Part shown: piece by piece, positions 7,455-16,943 of the stretch
How positions within the stretch are numbered: the stretch's first letter is position 1
Layout of the letters: each line of letters opens with the position of its first letter
Source: Arthrobacter sp. YN
GTDB lineage: Bacteria > Actinomycetota > Actinomycetes > Actinomycetales > Micrococcaceae
Length of the DNA stretch: 64,000 nt
Direction of reading: 5' to 3'
Assembly (NCBI RefSeq): GCF_002224285.1
Contig: NZ_CP022436.1
Span: forward strand, 3,162,001-3,226,000
Program-made: the position numbers and the translations under genes
Notes under the pieces: generated by a model
Databases searched by the model: none
The model's input: the letters and a program-made list of their open reading frames with translations, nothing else
Told to the model about the DNA's origin: nothing

Positions 7455-9710
7455 CTAACCGCGTTCAAGGAACGCCTCCTTTTCAGGGTTCAAGTATTCG
7501 TCGATGGCCGCAGCAAGTCCCGGCTGGTGCTGGAGGGTGGGGTCCTCTGCGACAAAGCCCTGGGCGTCGGTGCGTGCGCGGGCAATGATGTCTTCATGCT
7601 CCAGGACGCGCAACAGCTTCAGCGTGGAGCGCCCACCGGATTGCGAGGCCCCCAGGATGTCGCCTTCGCGGCGGAGCTTCAAGTCTTCCTGCGAGAGCTC
7701 AAACCCGTCTGTGGTTGATGCCACTGCCTCGAGCCGCCGGCGACTCGGGTGACCGGGTTCCAAGGTGGTCACCAACAGGCACGTGCCAGGCAATCCGCCA
7801 CGCCCTACACGGCCGCGAAGCTGGTGAAGTTGGGAAATTCCGAAGCGGTCGGCGTCCAGGATCACCATCAGGGTGGCGTTGTGGACGTCCACACCCACCT
7901 CAATGACGGTGGTGGAAACGAGCACCTTGACCTGGTTGGCGGCAAAGGATGCCATGGTCTCGGACTTCAGTTGCGGGTCCTGCCGGCCGTGAAGCGGCGC
8001 CACAGGGACACCGGCCAGGGCCGGTTCCTGCAGAAGGCTCTCGACGACGGCAGTCACCGATGCGAGCTCCCGGGCCGATCCTTCCTCCGCGAGGTCGGCG
8101 TCGCTGGGTTCGGCCTCTCCCGGACTGAAATCGCCGTCGTCGTCCGTTCCAATCTTGGGGCACACCACGTACACCTGATGGCCCGACTCAACCTCTTCGC
8201 GCGACCGCTTCCAAATACGGTCCACCCAGCCGGGGTTCTCCACCAGTCCCACCACATGAGTGGAGATCGGGGCCCGACCAGCGGGAAGCTCGTCCAGGAT
8301 GGAGGTCTCAAGGTCTCCGAAAACCGTCATCGCCACGGTGCGTGGAATGGGCGTTGCTGTCATGACCAGCAGGTGGGGCGGTCGCTGCGCTTTGGCCCGG
8401 AGGGCGTCACGTTGCTCTACGCCGAAACGGTGTTGCTCGTCCACCACAATCAAGCCGAGATCCTGGAAGCTGGTTTTGTCACTCAGCAAGGCGTGGGTGC
8501 CAATAACGATTCCGGCGTTGCCCGAGGCGGCGTCCAACATGGCCTGTTTGCGCGCCGCGGTGGGCATGGAGCCCGTCAGCAGCGTCACGTGGACGGATTC
8601 CTGCGCCAGGTCTCCGCCGAGCATCCCGGCCCCGCCGAAGACATCGTCACGTGCCAACGATCCCAACGTCCGACGGATCGAGTGGAAGTGCTGGGCCGCC
8701 AAGACTTCGGTGGGTGCCAACAGCGCAGCTTGGCCGCCGGCATCCACCACCTGCAACATGGCCCTGAGGGCAACAATGGTTTTTCCGGAACCCACTTCGC
8801 CTTGCAACAGCCGGTTCATGGGCGCATCCCGCGCCAGTTCTTCAGCAAGCGTCTTTCCGACGGCGGACTGGCCGGCAGTCAGTGTGAAAGGCAGGTTCCT
8901 GTCAAAGCTGCTGAGCAATCCGTCGGCGCGGGGCCGCCGTGCCGTGGCTTCCTCGGCTGCAAGCTGGGCGCGCCGGCGTGCGAGGGCCGTCTGCAGGACC
9001 AAGGCTTCCTGGTACCGGAACCGCTCCTGCGCCCGTTGCCAGTCCTTGGCGGTCTCCGGCGAATGGATCAGGCGGTAAGCCTCAACCACGCTGAGCAGCC
9101 CGTCCCTGCGGACGATGCTCGCCGGAAGTGGGTCTTCCAAGGCGTCAAGGTCCATGGTCTGAAGCAAGGCCGTGATCACTTTGTGGATGGACCAACTGGT
9201 CAGTTTGGCGGTTGCCGGGTAGACCGGGATGGGCATGGCGGCAAGCTTTTCGGGGTCCATGGAGCCTTCAGCTTCTGGGTCCTCGTCCAGCAGCAGAAAG
9301 TCGGGGTTGGTCAGGCCAAGTGAGCCACCGTAGCGGGTGACCTTGCCGGAGAACATGGCCCGCCTGCCTGCCTGAAGTTCCGCTTTGGCCCTGAATCCGT
9401 TGAAGAAGCTGACTTTCAACGTCCCCGGAGCGCCGCTTCCACCGGCTTCGTCGGTCACCACAACATCAGTGATGGAGCCGCGGCGGGCCCGCATCTGGCG
9501 CGTGCTGTTGGACAGGACACGTGCAATCAGGGTGACTTCCTCATCCAGCGGAAGATTGCTGATGGGAGTCAGCTCGCCACGGCTCAGATAACGGCGCGGG
9601 AAGTAGTTCAGCAGGGCACCCGTGGTTTTGAGGCCCAAGTGCTTTTCGATGACTGCCGCGGACCGCTTGCCGATTCTGCGCTCGAGGGGTAGTTCCAGCT
9701 CAGTAATCAT
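7455..9710 (-). CDS. recG: ATP-dependent DNA helicase RecG
   Basis: 751 residues from ATG 9710. RecG is a branch-migrating helicase that reverses stalled replication forks and processes Holliday junctions. Visible parts: N-terminal wedge (OB-fold) domain, Walker A GEVGSGKT at residues 304-311, DEQH box with RFGVEQR, the motif VMTATPIPRT, and the helicase C motif LHQLRGRVGRG, all diagnostic of RecG. The C-terminus ends in the TRG/motif region (SQSGGRSTLKLLRV). The start overlaps the DAK2 gene by 11 bases; a possible longer start at 9761 lies wholly within that gene and is not favoured. Confidence 0.97.
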   Translation of the reverse strand: MITELELPLERRIGKRSAAVIEKHLGLKTTGALLNYFPRRYLSRGELTPISNLPLDEEVTLIARVLSNSTRQMRARRGSITDVVVTDEAGGSGAPGTLKVSFFNGFRAKAELQAGRRAMFSGKVTRYGGSLGLTNPDFLLLDEDPEAEGSMDPEKLAAMPIPVYPATAKLTSWSIHKVITALLQTMDLDALEDPLPASIVRRDGLLSVVEAYRLIHSPETAKDWQRAQERFRYQEALVLQTALARRRAQLAAEEATARRPRADGLLSSFDRNLPFTLTAGQSAVGKTLAEELARDAPMNRLLQGEVGSGKTIVALRAMLQVVDAGGQAALLAPTEVLAAQHFHSIRRTLGSLARDDVFGGAGMLGGDLAQESVHVTLLTGSMPTAARKQAMLDAASGNAGIVIGTHALLSDKTSFQDLGLIVVDEQHRFGVEQRDALRAKAQRPPHLLVMTATPIPRTVAMTVFGDLETSILDELPAGRAPISTHVVGLVENPGWVDRIWKRSREEVESGHQVYVVCPKIGTDDDGDFSPGEAEPSDADLAEEGSARELASVTAVVESLLQEPALAGVPVAPLHGRQDPQLKSETMASFAANQVKVLVSTTVIEVGVDVHNATLMVILDADRFGISQLHQLRGRVGRGGLPGTCLLVTTLEPGHPSRRRLEAVASTTDGFELSQEDLKLRREGDILGASQSGGRSTLKLLRVLEHEDIIARARTDAQGFVAEDPTLQHQPGLAAAIDEYLNPEKEAFLERG

Positions 9711-10788
9711 GCCGTGACTGGCCTGTAATGCTGGGGTCCTGTGATGTTGGAGCCTGTCCATTCCCGCTGGGCAGCGCCAATTGGCTGACTGCGATGTCCG
9801 TGGGCTCGCCCAGTGACCGAATCAGTGCCACCGCCGGCTCGGGATCTGGGACGTGAACGTGGACCCTCCACCGATAGCTTGCTTCAACCGTGGATTCCTC
9901 GTCCTCATCATCCTGGCTCCGGGCACCGCCGACTTGGCTCATGATGACCGAATCACCCATCTCATCCAAACGCTGCCTCAGGATGGCTGCATTCAAGGGG
10001 GAAAGGTTGATGGTGCACATGACTTCCACGCCGTCGTCGGCCGGCATGCGCTCATGGATGTGGGGGTCCTGCAGCTTATAGCCATGAAGCCCGTCCAGGA
10101 GTTCGTCCTGAAGTTCTTCGCCAAGAACTGCGGAACGCAGGCAGTCCAGGATCAGCAGCATGCCAACGCCCCCGGCGTCCACCACGTGGGCTTCCTGAAG
10201 TTGTGCGAGCTCGCCCTCGGTTCGGACAACCGCCTGGTAGGCAGCCTCCACGATGGCATCGAGAGCGAGGCCAAGGGCGTGGTTGCTGTCGTCGGAGTTT
10301 TGGGAAGCATCCACGGCCTGCGCAGCGTCCGATGCAGCTTCCAGGACCGACAGCATTGTTCCGGCTACCGGCTCACTCAATGCGGACCATGCCCGGATCT
10401 GGGCCCTGTTCAGCGCCGTGGCGAGCAGCGGTGCGCTCAGCCGCGATTTACCGGCCAACGGTTCGGCAGCGGCACACAGGAAGACAGCGAACAGCGTGCC
10501 CGAATTACCCCGGGCCTGCTCCATGGCAGCCTGGCCGGCGCGCGACAAGACTGCGCCCACGTCGCTACCCGTTTCGGTGCTGTCCGGTGCTGCGCCGTCA
10601 AGGGCGGACACCGCTGCACGAACCGTGAGGTACAGGTTGGTGCCGGTATCGCCGTCGGCTACAGGGAAGATGTTGATCGCATTGAGGCGATCACTGTGGT
10701 TGCCGAGGACCACCTCCGCCTTGCCGAGCCAACGCTTCATGGCGTGCGCATTCGCGGCGATCTTAGTCTGCAAAGTGATCCCATCCAA
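9700..10788 (-). CDS. DAK2-domain protein (FakA/YloV-like, short form)
   Basis: 362 residues. The N-terminal ~200 residues are a DAK2/DhaL domain, with the ADP/Mg-binding motif INIFPVADGDTGTN (residues ~39-52), ARGNSGT and AHVVDAGGVGML. In Firmicutes the homologue FakA phosphorylates fatty acids held by FakB. The remaining ~150 residues match the start of the FakA C-terminal region, but the usual ~550-residue length is not reached, so the last domain is missing or strongly reduced. No fakB/degV gene is in the window. It overlaps thiL by 26 bases and recG by 11, so the three are translated from one message. Kinase activity is inference. Confidence 0.85.
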   Translation of the reverse strand: MDGITLQTKIAANAHAMKRWLGKAEVVLGNHSDRLNAINIFPVADGDTGTNLYLTVRAAVSALDGAAPDSTETGSDVGAVLSRAGQAAMEQARGNSGTLFAVFLCAAAEPLAGKSRLSAPLLATALNRAQIRAWSALSEPVAGTMLSVLEAASDAAQAVDASQNSDDSNHALGLALDAIVEAAYQAVVRTEGELAQLQEAHVVDAGGVGMLLILDCLRSAVLGEELQDELLDGLHGYKLQDPHIHERMPADDGVEVMCTINLSPLNAAILRQRLDEMGDSVIMSQVGGARSQDDEDEESTVEASYRWRVHVHVPDPEPAVALIRSLGEPTDIAVSQLALPSGNGQAPTSQDPSITGQSRHDY

Positions 10789-11776
10789 CGGTGTCAGCAG
10801 CTTGCCCGGCTATCCGGACGCCGGTGCCTGGCGGCTCGACAACGGCTTGAACTGAGCCTATCGCAGTGAACCCCCGCGGCAGCTGAATTCCTGCTGGGAA
10901 GGTGGCAAGCAATCCGTGGTCCTCTCCCCCGCCCAAGACCCAGGGCATCGCGTCGCGGCCCAGGAGTACTGCAGCCGGTTCCAGCGGCAGCGCATGGGTC
11001 TTCAAGGCCACGGGATCGAAATCCAGGGCAACGTCGCTGGCGGCAGCGAGCCTGCTCCCGTCCCGAAGCAGGCCGTCAGAAATATCCATCATGGCGGTGG
11101 CACCGGCGCGGGCCGCCAAGGGTCCTGCTGCCAAAGGAGGCTGCGGACGGCATTGGCTCTCCACCAAACTACGCTGTTCATTGTCCAGGCTGCCCATGGG
11201 AAACCCGCTTTCCAACAGTGCCCAACCGGCAGCGGCCCGGCCCAAGGTCCCTGCAACAGCCACTACGTCCCCGGGTTTGGCTCCGGACCGCAGCACAGGC
11301 GCCACACCACCGAGGGTTCCGACGACGGCCACCGTCACCGCCAGCTCGCGGCCCCTGCCGAGGTCTCCGCCGGCAACAGAACAATCAGGGGCGCCCAGGC
11401 CAATGATTGCGGCAGTGAGGCCATCGGCGAATGCCTCGACCCATTCGACGGGAGTGTCCGGCGGCATGGTCAGGCTGACAACAAGGGAGGTGGCGCTGCC
11501 GCCCATGGCATTGATGTCGCTCAGGTTTTGCGCCGCAGCCTTCCATCCGACGTCATATCCGGTGGTCCGGTATCCGTTGTTCCACGCCAACCTGAAGTCC
11601 TGGTCCTGGGTTTGGGTGTCTATGGAAATCAGGGCGCGGCCATCCGGTGCCGCGATCAGGGCAGCATCGTCCCCCGGACCCAGCAGGATGCCGGGGCTGT
11701 GGTTCAGGCGCGGAAAGATCCTGGCAAGGAGCTCGGATTCCGAAAGGTCTTGGACGGTCATTTGTTCTGCGGGCAC
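10763..11776 (-). CDS. thiL: Thiamine-monophosphate kinase
   Basis: Last step of thiamine diphosphate synthesis: ThMP plus ATP to ThDP. 337 residues with GPGDDAALI (Mg/ATP site, residues 33-41), DINAMGG, VAGGDLGRG, MMDISDGLL and GGGEDHGLL, all ThiL signatures of the PurM/ThiL ATP-binding fold. GTG at 11776 is chosen because TAGCGT (11783-11788, minus strand) ends exactly 6 bases before it, as in several leaderless genes of this window; an ATG five codons in (11761) is the alternative. It heads the thiL-DAK2-recG-rsmD unit. Confidence 0.95.
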   Translation of the reverse strand: MPAEQMTVQDLSESELLARIFPRLNHSPGILLGPGDDAALIAAPDGRALISIDTQTQDQDFRLAWNNGYRTTGYDVGWKAAAQNLSDINAMGGSATSLVVSLTMPPDTPVEWVEAFADGLTAAIIGLGAPDCSVAGGDLGRGRELAVTVAVVGTLGGVAPVLRSGAKPGDVVAVAGTLGRAAAGWALLESGFPMGSLDNEQRSLVESQCRPQPPLAAGPLAARAGATAMMDISDGLLRDGSRLAAASDVALDFDPVALKTHALPLEPAAVLLGRDAMPWVLGGGEDHGLLATFPAGIQLPRGFTAIGSVQAVVEPPGTGVRIAGQAADTVGWDHFAD

Positions 11777-11782
11777 GGCTCT

Positions 11783-11788
11783 ACGCTA
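11783..11788 (-). promoter_or_regulatory. -10 hexamer of thiL, leaderless spacing
   Basis: TAGCGT on the minus strand, six bases before the GTG at 11776. The position supports that start and an mRNA beginning at or next to the start codon. No convincing -35 was seen. Confidence 0.45.
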
Positions 11789-11898
11789 TCGCGATCCACT
11801 GACAGAATAGTGCCGTGCACTTGTCGCCGGGCACTCGGGTGAATGTGACCGGGGATACGTGAATCTGCCGGGCAGCCCGCGCGGGATAGGCTGGATGG

Positions 11899-12408
11899 AT
11901 GCACCGAAAGACCCTCCGCCGGACAGCCCTGGCCGTATCCATGGCCGCTGTGTCCGTCCTCGCTTTGTCGGCTTGTTCCCCAGCCGTTGATGTCACGGCC
12001 GCCACCGACGCCGCCAATCCTGCCTGCGCGCCCATGATGGTTGCCCTCCCCGACCAGATTGGCGATGCCGCACTCCGCAAGACCAACAGCCAGGCCACGG
12101 CAGCATGGGGCGAGCCGTCGCAGGTCATCCTCCGGTGCGGAGTGAATGTTCCCGGACCCACCACAGACCGCTGCGTGAGCGTCAATGACATCGATTGGGT
12201 CATCAAAGAAGGCGATCCCGTGTACACCCTGACCACGTTTGGCCGCGAACCGGCCACCGAGATCCTGATTGATCCGGTCAAGTTGGAAGCGGCGAACATC
12301 AGCTCCGCAACGGTGCTCACAGAACTCGCGGCCGCGGTGGGCAAGATCAAGGCATCCGGCAAATGCGTGGGCCAGGAAGACCTGCAGAACCTGCCGGCCG
12401 GCAAGTAG
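11899..12408 (+). CDS. DUF3515 family lipoprotein
   Basis: 169 residues. The N-terminus has basic residues, a hydrophobic stretch and a lipobox LSAC (Cys26), so it is exported and lipid-anchored. The mature part matches the actinobacterial DUF3515 family (PACAPMMVALP, SQATAAWG, ILRCGV, VNDIDWV), with conserved cysteines that may pair. Genes of this family usually sit next to ddl and thiL, as here; the role is unknown. TAGGCT at 11887-11892 ends 6 bases before the ATG, so the mRNA is likely leaderless. Confidence 0.9.
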   Translation: MHRKTLRRTALAVSMAAVSVLALSACSPAVDVTAATDAANPACAPMMVALPDQIGDAALRKTNSQATAAWGEPSQVILRCGVNVPGPTTDRCVSVNDIDWVIKEGDPVYTLTTFGREPATEILIDPVKLEAANISSATVLTELAAAVGKIKASGKCVGQEDLQNLPAGK

Positions 12409-12418
12409 TACCGGCCGG
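12394..12418. terminator. Inverted repeat between convergent DUF3515 gene and ddl
   Basis: CCGGCCGG arms (8 bp, perfect) flank a 9-base loop containing the DUF3515 stop codon. Placed between two convergent genes it may serve both, but there is no T-run on either side. Confidence 0.35.
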
Positions 12419-12439
12419 ACACGGTCAGCAGGCCACGGG

Positions 12440-13576
12440 TCAGCGCAGGCCGGTCTTACGGGTCAGCGCCAGATGGATCAATTCGTCGATCAGCTCGCCA
12501 TAGGCCAGACCTGACGCCGCCCACATTTGCGGGTACATGCTCTTGGGGGTGAAACCCGGCATGGTGTTGATCTCATTGATGATCAGCTCGCCGGCAGGGG
12601 TATAGAAAAAGTCCACACGGCTGAGGCCTTCGGCTCCCACAGCATCAAAAGCCACAGCAGCCAGCTCACGCACTCGGCTGATGGCTTCCTCCGGCATGTC
12701 GGCCGGGCAGCTCAGAGCGGCCGCACCGTCTTCGACGTACTTGGCAGCGAAGTCATAGAACTGGTGCTCCCCCGCTGCCACCGCAATTTCACCGGGCATG
12801 GACGTTCGGGGCGCGTCGGTGCCCCGTCCCTGGAGGACGGCACATTCAATCTCGCGGCCCACAATCCCGGCTTCGATCACCAGCTTCAGGTCATGCCGGC
12901 GGGCTTCTTCAATCGCGGCGTCCAAGCCATCCAGGGAATCCACTTTGGAGATTCCCATGGACGAACCGGCGCGGGCAGGCTTAACGAACACGGGGAAACC
13001 GAGCTTGTCGACGCGCTTCCGGACAGCCTCGGCGTCGGTCAGCCATTGACGGTCCGTAACTGCAATGTACGGTCCAACGCTCAGGCCCGCGGACTCGAAC
13101 ACGACCTTCATGAAGTGCTTGTCCATCCCCACTGCGGAGGCCAGGACTCCGGCGCCAACATAACGCGTGTCGGAGAGTTCCAAGAGGCCCTGGATGGTTC
13201 CGTCCTCGCCCCACGGCCCATGAAGCAGCGGGAACACCACGTCCACCGATCCCAGCTCCTGTGGCACGGCGTTGGGCTCGGTCACGATCAGTTGGTGCTC
13301 ACCGCCCACTTCGGCCAACGTCACAGTCTTTCCCGACGGCGCCACCTCAGGAAGGGCTGCGGAACTCAAGGACCACTGACTGGTGTCGCCCGAGGCCAGG
13401 ACCCATTGTCCTGATTTGGCGATGCCGATGGGAATGACCTCGTACTTGCTCTTATCGATGGCCCCCATGACGCCGGCCGCGGTGACACAGCTGACGGCAT
13501 GTTCGCTGGAGCGTCCGCCAAAGAGAACCGCTACGCGGGGGCGGCCGGTTGCAGGGGTGGAGTGGTCTGTCACCAT
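12440..13576 (-). CDS. ddl: D-alanine--D-alanine ligase
   Basis: ATP-grasp enzyme joining two D-Ala to make the dipeptide end of peptidoglycan precursors. 378 residues with the N-terminal motif VAVLFGGRSSEHAVSC, the ATP-grasp core VFVKPARAGSSMGISKV, and the C-terminal Mg site FYTPAGELIINEINTMPGFTPKSMYPQMW. The extended N-terminal domain fits actinobacterial Ddl. The gene starts in a TGATG overlap with the gpsA stop, so translation is coupled. Confidence 0.97.
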   Translation of the reverse strand: MVTDHSTPATGRPRVAVLFGGRSSEHAVSCVTAAGVMGAIDKSKYEVIPIGIAKSGQWVLASGDTSQWSLSSAALPEVAPSGKTVTLAEVGGEHQLIVTEPNAVPQELGSVDVVFPLLHGPWGEDGTIQGLLELSDTRYVGAGVLASAVGMDKHFMKVVFESAGLSVGPYIAVTDRQWLTDAEAVRKRVDKLGFPVFVKPARAGSSMGISKVDSLDGLDAAIEEARRHDLKLVIEAGIVGREIECAVLQGRGTDAPRTSMPGEIAVAAGEHQFYDFAAKYVEDGAAALSCPADMPEEAISRVRELAAVAFDAVGAEGLSRVDFFYTPAGELIINEINTMPGFTPKSMYPQMWAASGLAYGELIDELIHLALTRKTGLR

Positions 13577-14628
13577 CAGTAGTCGCCTTCGGACTTCAGT
13601 GCCCGGGCCAGCAAACGTGGTCCCAGGTCATCAACGGACATTCTGCCTTCCAGCACCGCTACCACGGCTGCCGTAATGGGCATTTCAACGTTCAACTTGC
13701 CGGCAAGCTCGTGCACGGCGGGGCCGGACTTGATGCCCTCGGCGGTCTGCGTCATCTGTTCCGCGACCTGTTCAAGGCTGAGCCCTTCTCCGAGCAAACG
13801 GCCAGCAGTGTGATTGCGTGACAACGCAGATGAACAGGTGGCCACAAGGTCGCCCAAGCCGGCCAGGCCGGCCATGGTGTGGGCTTCGCCGCCGAGGGCC
13901 AGGGCAAGCCGGGAGGTCTCTGCGAGTCCCCGGGTGATCACCGAAGCCTTGGTGTTGTCGCCCATCTGCCGGCCTTCGCATATGCCCACGGCAAGGGCAA
14001 TGACGTTCTTGACGATCCCGCCGATCTCAACACCAACAACGTCCGTGCTGGTGTACGGCCGGAAGTACGGCGCGGTGCAGGATAACGCGATCGCGGCGGC
14101 GGTATCAGCGTCGCTGCAGGCAACCACGGACGCAGTTGGTTGCTCCCTGGCGATTTCCATCGCCAGGTTGGGACCGGAAACCACTGCTACACGGGACGCG
14201 GGAAGCCCCAGTTCCTGCGCAATGACCTCGCTCATCCGGGCATCAGTCCCCAACTCCAGACCCTTCATCAGGGACACCACCACGGCATCGGGGGCCAGCA
14301 AGGGCTTCCACTCGCCCAGTTGCGGCCGCAAGGATTGGGCCGGAACGGCGAGGATCACCAACGTGGCGTCCTTCAGCACCTCCGCCACGTCCGTGGACGC
14401 GGTGATGGTTGCGGGAAGTTCAATGTCTTTCAGGTACTGGGGATTGCGGTGCAGCGAATTGATCTGCTCCACCACCTCAGGACGGCGGCCCCAGATCCGG
14501 ATACTGCGTTCAGCGCCGGCAGCCTCCGCGGCGTCGGCGAGGATTTTGGCAAACGTGGTGCCCCACGATCCGGCACCCAAAACCGCCACGATGTCCGGTG
14601 CGTGGACGGGGCTCTGGAGAATGGTCAC
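13576..14628 (-). CDS. gpsA: NAD(P)-dependent glycerol-3-phosphate dehydrogenase
   Basis: Reduces dihydroxyacetone phosphate to sn-glycerol-3-phosphate for phospholipid synthesis. 350 residues: Rossmann motif VLGAGSWGTTFAKILAD (residues 16-32), then SLMKGLE, SGPNLAMEIA, the catalytic lysine in EIGGIVKNVIALAVGI, and AGLGDLVATCSS with RNHTAGRLLGEG. Overlaps plsC by 4 bases and ddl by 1, next to the acyltransferase that uses its product. Confidence 0.97.
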   Translation of the reverse strand: MTILQSPVHAPDIVAVLGAGSWGTTFAKILADAAEAAGAERSIRIWGRRPEVVEQINSLHRNPQYLKDIELPATITASTDVAEVLKDATLVILAVPAQSLRPQLGEWKPLLAPDAVVVSLMKGLELGTDARMSEVIAQELGLPASRVAVVSGPNLAMEIAREQPTASVVACSDADTAAAIALSCTAPYFRPYTSTDVVGVEIGGIVKNVIALAVGICEGRQMGDNTKASVITRGLAETSRLALALGGEAHTMAGLAGLGDLVATCSSALSRNHTAGRLLGEGLSLEQVAEQMTQTAEGIKSGPAVHELAGKLNVEMPITAAVVAVLEGRMSVDDLGPRLLARALKSEGDY

Positions 14629-15398
14629 TTACCGTCCTCCGGTTCCGGCGCCTCGGAGGATCCGCGCTCAACGAAACGGCCGTGCTTTGTCTGTTTGTGA
14701 ACAGCCGGATCCCAGCGTTCAGCAGGTGCGGGCTCGTTGCGCAGCGTCGCCAGCAGAGCGGTGATGGCGTCCATGATGACCTCGGTTGCCTCAGTCAGCG
14801 TGGCGCGGTCCATGGGCCGGTCAGCGAAGGCACTGAGGTCCACCGGTTTCCCGACAAGGACCCGAACCGTTTTGCGCGGGAAAAGGTGGAACCGCTTGGC
14901 ATAGCGCGGGAAGACATCCTGCGCACCCCAGTGCGCCATGGGCACGACGGGCGCACCGGTCTGCAAGGCAAGCCGGGCGGCCCCTGTATGCCCTTTCATG
15001 GGCCAAAGGTCGGGATCGCGGGTCAGGGTGCCTTCGGGATAGATAATGATGGCACCGCCGGCATCCACCACCTCTTTGGCGACCTGCAGCGAGTGGTTCG
15101 CTCCCGCCGTCGAGCGTTCAACGGGTATCTGTTTGGTGGCATTCAGCAAGGCCCCGAGCACGGGCACCTTGAAGAGGCCCTTCTTCGCCAGGAAGTGCGG
15201 CGGACGCTGCTGGTTGTACACCATGTGCCCGATCACGATGGGATCGATCTCGGTGCAGTGGTTTGGCGCCGCAATGAAACCGCCGGGCGGAAGGTTCTCA
15301 ACACCTTCCCACTTTTTGGCCATCAGGAGGTTCATCAACGGGCGTGCGATGCCTGCCAGCAGCACGAACGTGGCACGGCTCTTGGCCGATTCCTTCAA
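14625..15398 (-). CDS. plsC: 1-acyl-sn-glycerol-3-phosphate acyltransferase
   Basis: 257 residues from TTG at 15398, chosen because GGGGGA lies a few bases upstream and the frame before it encodes no family sequence (it overlaps murA). PlsC-type acyltransferase: the HX4D motif is NHCTEID, with the following blocks PHFLAKKGLFKVP and IIIYPEGTLTRD. It transfers an acyl chain to lysophosphatidic acid at the membrane. The C-terminal tail is polar (KQTKHGRFVERG). It follows murA by 11 bases and overlaps gpsA, linking phospholipid and cell wall genes. Confidence 0.93.
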   Translation of the reverse strand: MKESAKSRATFVLLAGIARPLMNLLMAKKWEGVENLPPGGFIAAPNHCTEIDPIVIGHMVYNQQRPPHFLAKKGLFKVPVLGALLNATKQIPVERSTAGANHSLQVAKEVVDAGGAIIIYPEGTLTRDPDLWPMKGHTGAARLALQTGAPVVPMAHWGAQDVFPRYAKRFHLFPRKTVRVLVGKPVDLSAFADRPMDRATLTEATEVIMDAITALLATLRNEPAPAERWDPAVHKQTKHGRFVERGSSEAPEPEDGK

Positions 15399-15409
15399 GG
15401 GATCCCCCG

Positions 15410-16735
15410 CTACTTGGTGGTGGTGATATCGAAGTCGGCGCCCAGGCCGGCCAGCTTCTCGGTAAAGCGCTCGTAACCGCGGTTGATGATGTCGATGCCC
15501 GTCACCCTGGAGGTACCAGTGGCTGCCAGCGCCGCGATGAGGTGGCTGAAGCCGCCCCGAAGGTCCGGAATGTCGATGTCGGTACCCCGGAGCGGGGTTG
15601 GTCCCGAGATGACGGCGGAGTGAAGGAAGTTCCGCTGTCCGAACCGGCACGGGACACTGCCCAGACACTCGCGATGCACCTGAATGTTCGCGCCCATCCG
15701 GGCCAAGGCATCGGTGAACCCGAACCGGTTCTCGTAGACGGTCTCGTGGACGATCGACACGCCTTCTGCCTGTGTCAGGGCCACGACCAGGGGCTGCTGC
15801 CAGTCCGTCATGAAACCGGGGTGCACGTCCGTCTCCAGGACCAATGGGGAGAGCTTCCCGCCCTGGTGGTAGAAGCGGATGCCGTCGTCGCCGATGTCCA
15901 TGCCGCCACCCACTTTGCGGTAGGTGTTCAGGAAGGTCATCATGTCCCGCTGCGACGCGCCTTCAACGAAGATGTCTCCCCTGGTCACCAATGCAGCGGA
16001 CGCCCAGGACGCGGACTCGTTGCGGTCCGGAAGAGCACGGTGGTTGTACCCGCGGAGATCCTTGACGCCCTCGATCCTGATGGTGCGGTCAGTCTGGACA
16101 CTGATGATGGCGCCCATTTTCTGGAGGACAGCAATGAGGTCGATGATCTCGGGCTCAGTTGCGGCACCGATGAGTTCAGTGATGCCCTCAGCTCGCGTTG
16201 CGCTCAGCAGCACCTGCTCCGTGGCACCAACCGAGGGATACGGAAGGGAGATTTTTGCTCCATGGAGGCCGTGCGGCGCGGAGATGTGGATGCCGCCCGG
16301 GCGCTTTTCCACGACTGCACCAAACTGGCGGAGCACGTTCAGGTGGTAATCAATGGGCCTGTCGCCAATTTTGCAGCCACCCAGGTCAGGGATGAAGGCC
16401 TCGCCAATGGCATGGATCAGGGGCCCGCACAGCAGGATGGGAATCCGGGAATCCCCGGCGTGGGCGTCAATGGCGGTACTGGACGCTGTCTTGGCATCCT
16501 TGGGGTCCAGGGTGAGGTCACCCGTGACCGGATCCTTCACTACTGTCACGCCGTGCAACTGCAGCAGGCTGGTAACAACCTCTACATCCTTGATTTCCGG
16601 CACGTTCCTCAGCACCGATGGTTCGCTGCCCAGCAACGCCGCCACCATGGCCTTGGGCACCAGGTTCTTGGCACCGCGAACGGTCACTCGTCCTGTTAAG
16701 GGGACGCCACCGCGGATTGTCAGAACACTACTCAT
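15410..16735 (-). CDS. murA: UDP-N-acetylglucosamine 1-carboxyvinyltransferase
   Basis: First committed step of peptidoglycan synthesis: transfer of enolpyruvate from PEP to UDP-GlcNAc. 441 residues, with N-terminal VRGAKNLVPKAMVAALL (Lys-Asn of the active site) and the catalytic cysteine in GGCKIGDRPIDYH. The retained Cys (not Asp) is the fosfomycin target in this family. Further motifs are LPYPSVGATEQ and DLRGGFSHLIAAL. A GAGGAAA lies upstream of the ATG. First gene of murA-plsC-gpsA-ddl. Confidence 0.96.
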   Translation of the reverse strand: MSSVLTIRGGVPLTGRVTVRGAKNLVPKAMVAALLGSEPSVLRNVPEIKDVEVVTSLLQLHGVTVVKDPVTGDLTLDPKDAKTASSTAIDAHAGDSRIPILLCGPLIHAIGEAFIPDLGGCKIGDRPIDYHLNVLRQFGAVVEKRPGGIHISAPHGLHGAKISLPYPSVGATEQVLLSATRAEGITELIGAATEPEIIDLIAVLQKMGAIISVQTDRTIRIEGVKDLRGYNHRALPDRNESASWASAALVTRGDIFVEGASQRDMMTFLNTYRKVGGGMDIGDDGIRFYHQGGKLSPLVLETDVHPGFMTDWQQPLVVALTQAEGVSIVHETVYENRFGFTDALARMGANIQVHRECLGSVPCRFGQRNFLHSAVISGPTPLRGTDIDIPDLRGGFSHLIAALAATGTSRVTGIDIINRGYERFTEKLAGLGADFDITTTK

Positions 16736-16868
16736 CTATACCGGTTTCCTCACGACTACTCGCCCCCCAAACTTACAAAGGCTCCAGCTAAGCATAGAAG
16801 CTCGCGTTACCGAACCGAAATGGACGCACCCGGCGCCGCGAGCTTCAGCCATCAGTTGAACGTTGACG

Positions 16869-16910
16869 AAAAAGGACCGGGGGGCACTCCCACAGGGTGC
16901 CCACCGGTCC
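16869..16910 (-). terminator. Rho-independent terminator of leuCD
   Basis: Stem GGACCGG plus GGGCAC paired with GTGCCC plus CCGGTCC, one mismatch, 9-base loop, followed on the minus strand by TTTTT. It lies 34 bases past the leuD stop. Confidence 0.9.
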
Positions 16911-16943
16911 GTAATCTGCAGCTCGCGGCCTCAAACGGCGGCG

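Noticed and set aside
7749..9323. Long open frame on the plus strand opposite recG
   Set aside because: Antisense frame of a GC-rich gene; no family motifs or start context.
9711..9761. Earlier start for recG
   Set aside because: Lies wholly in the DAK2 gene and adds non-family residues; ATG 9710 overlaps the stop in the usual way.
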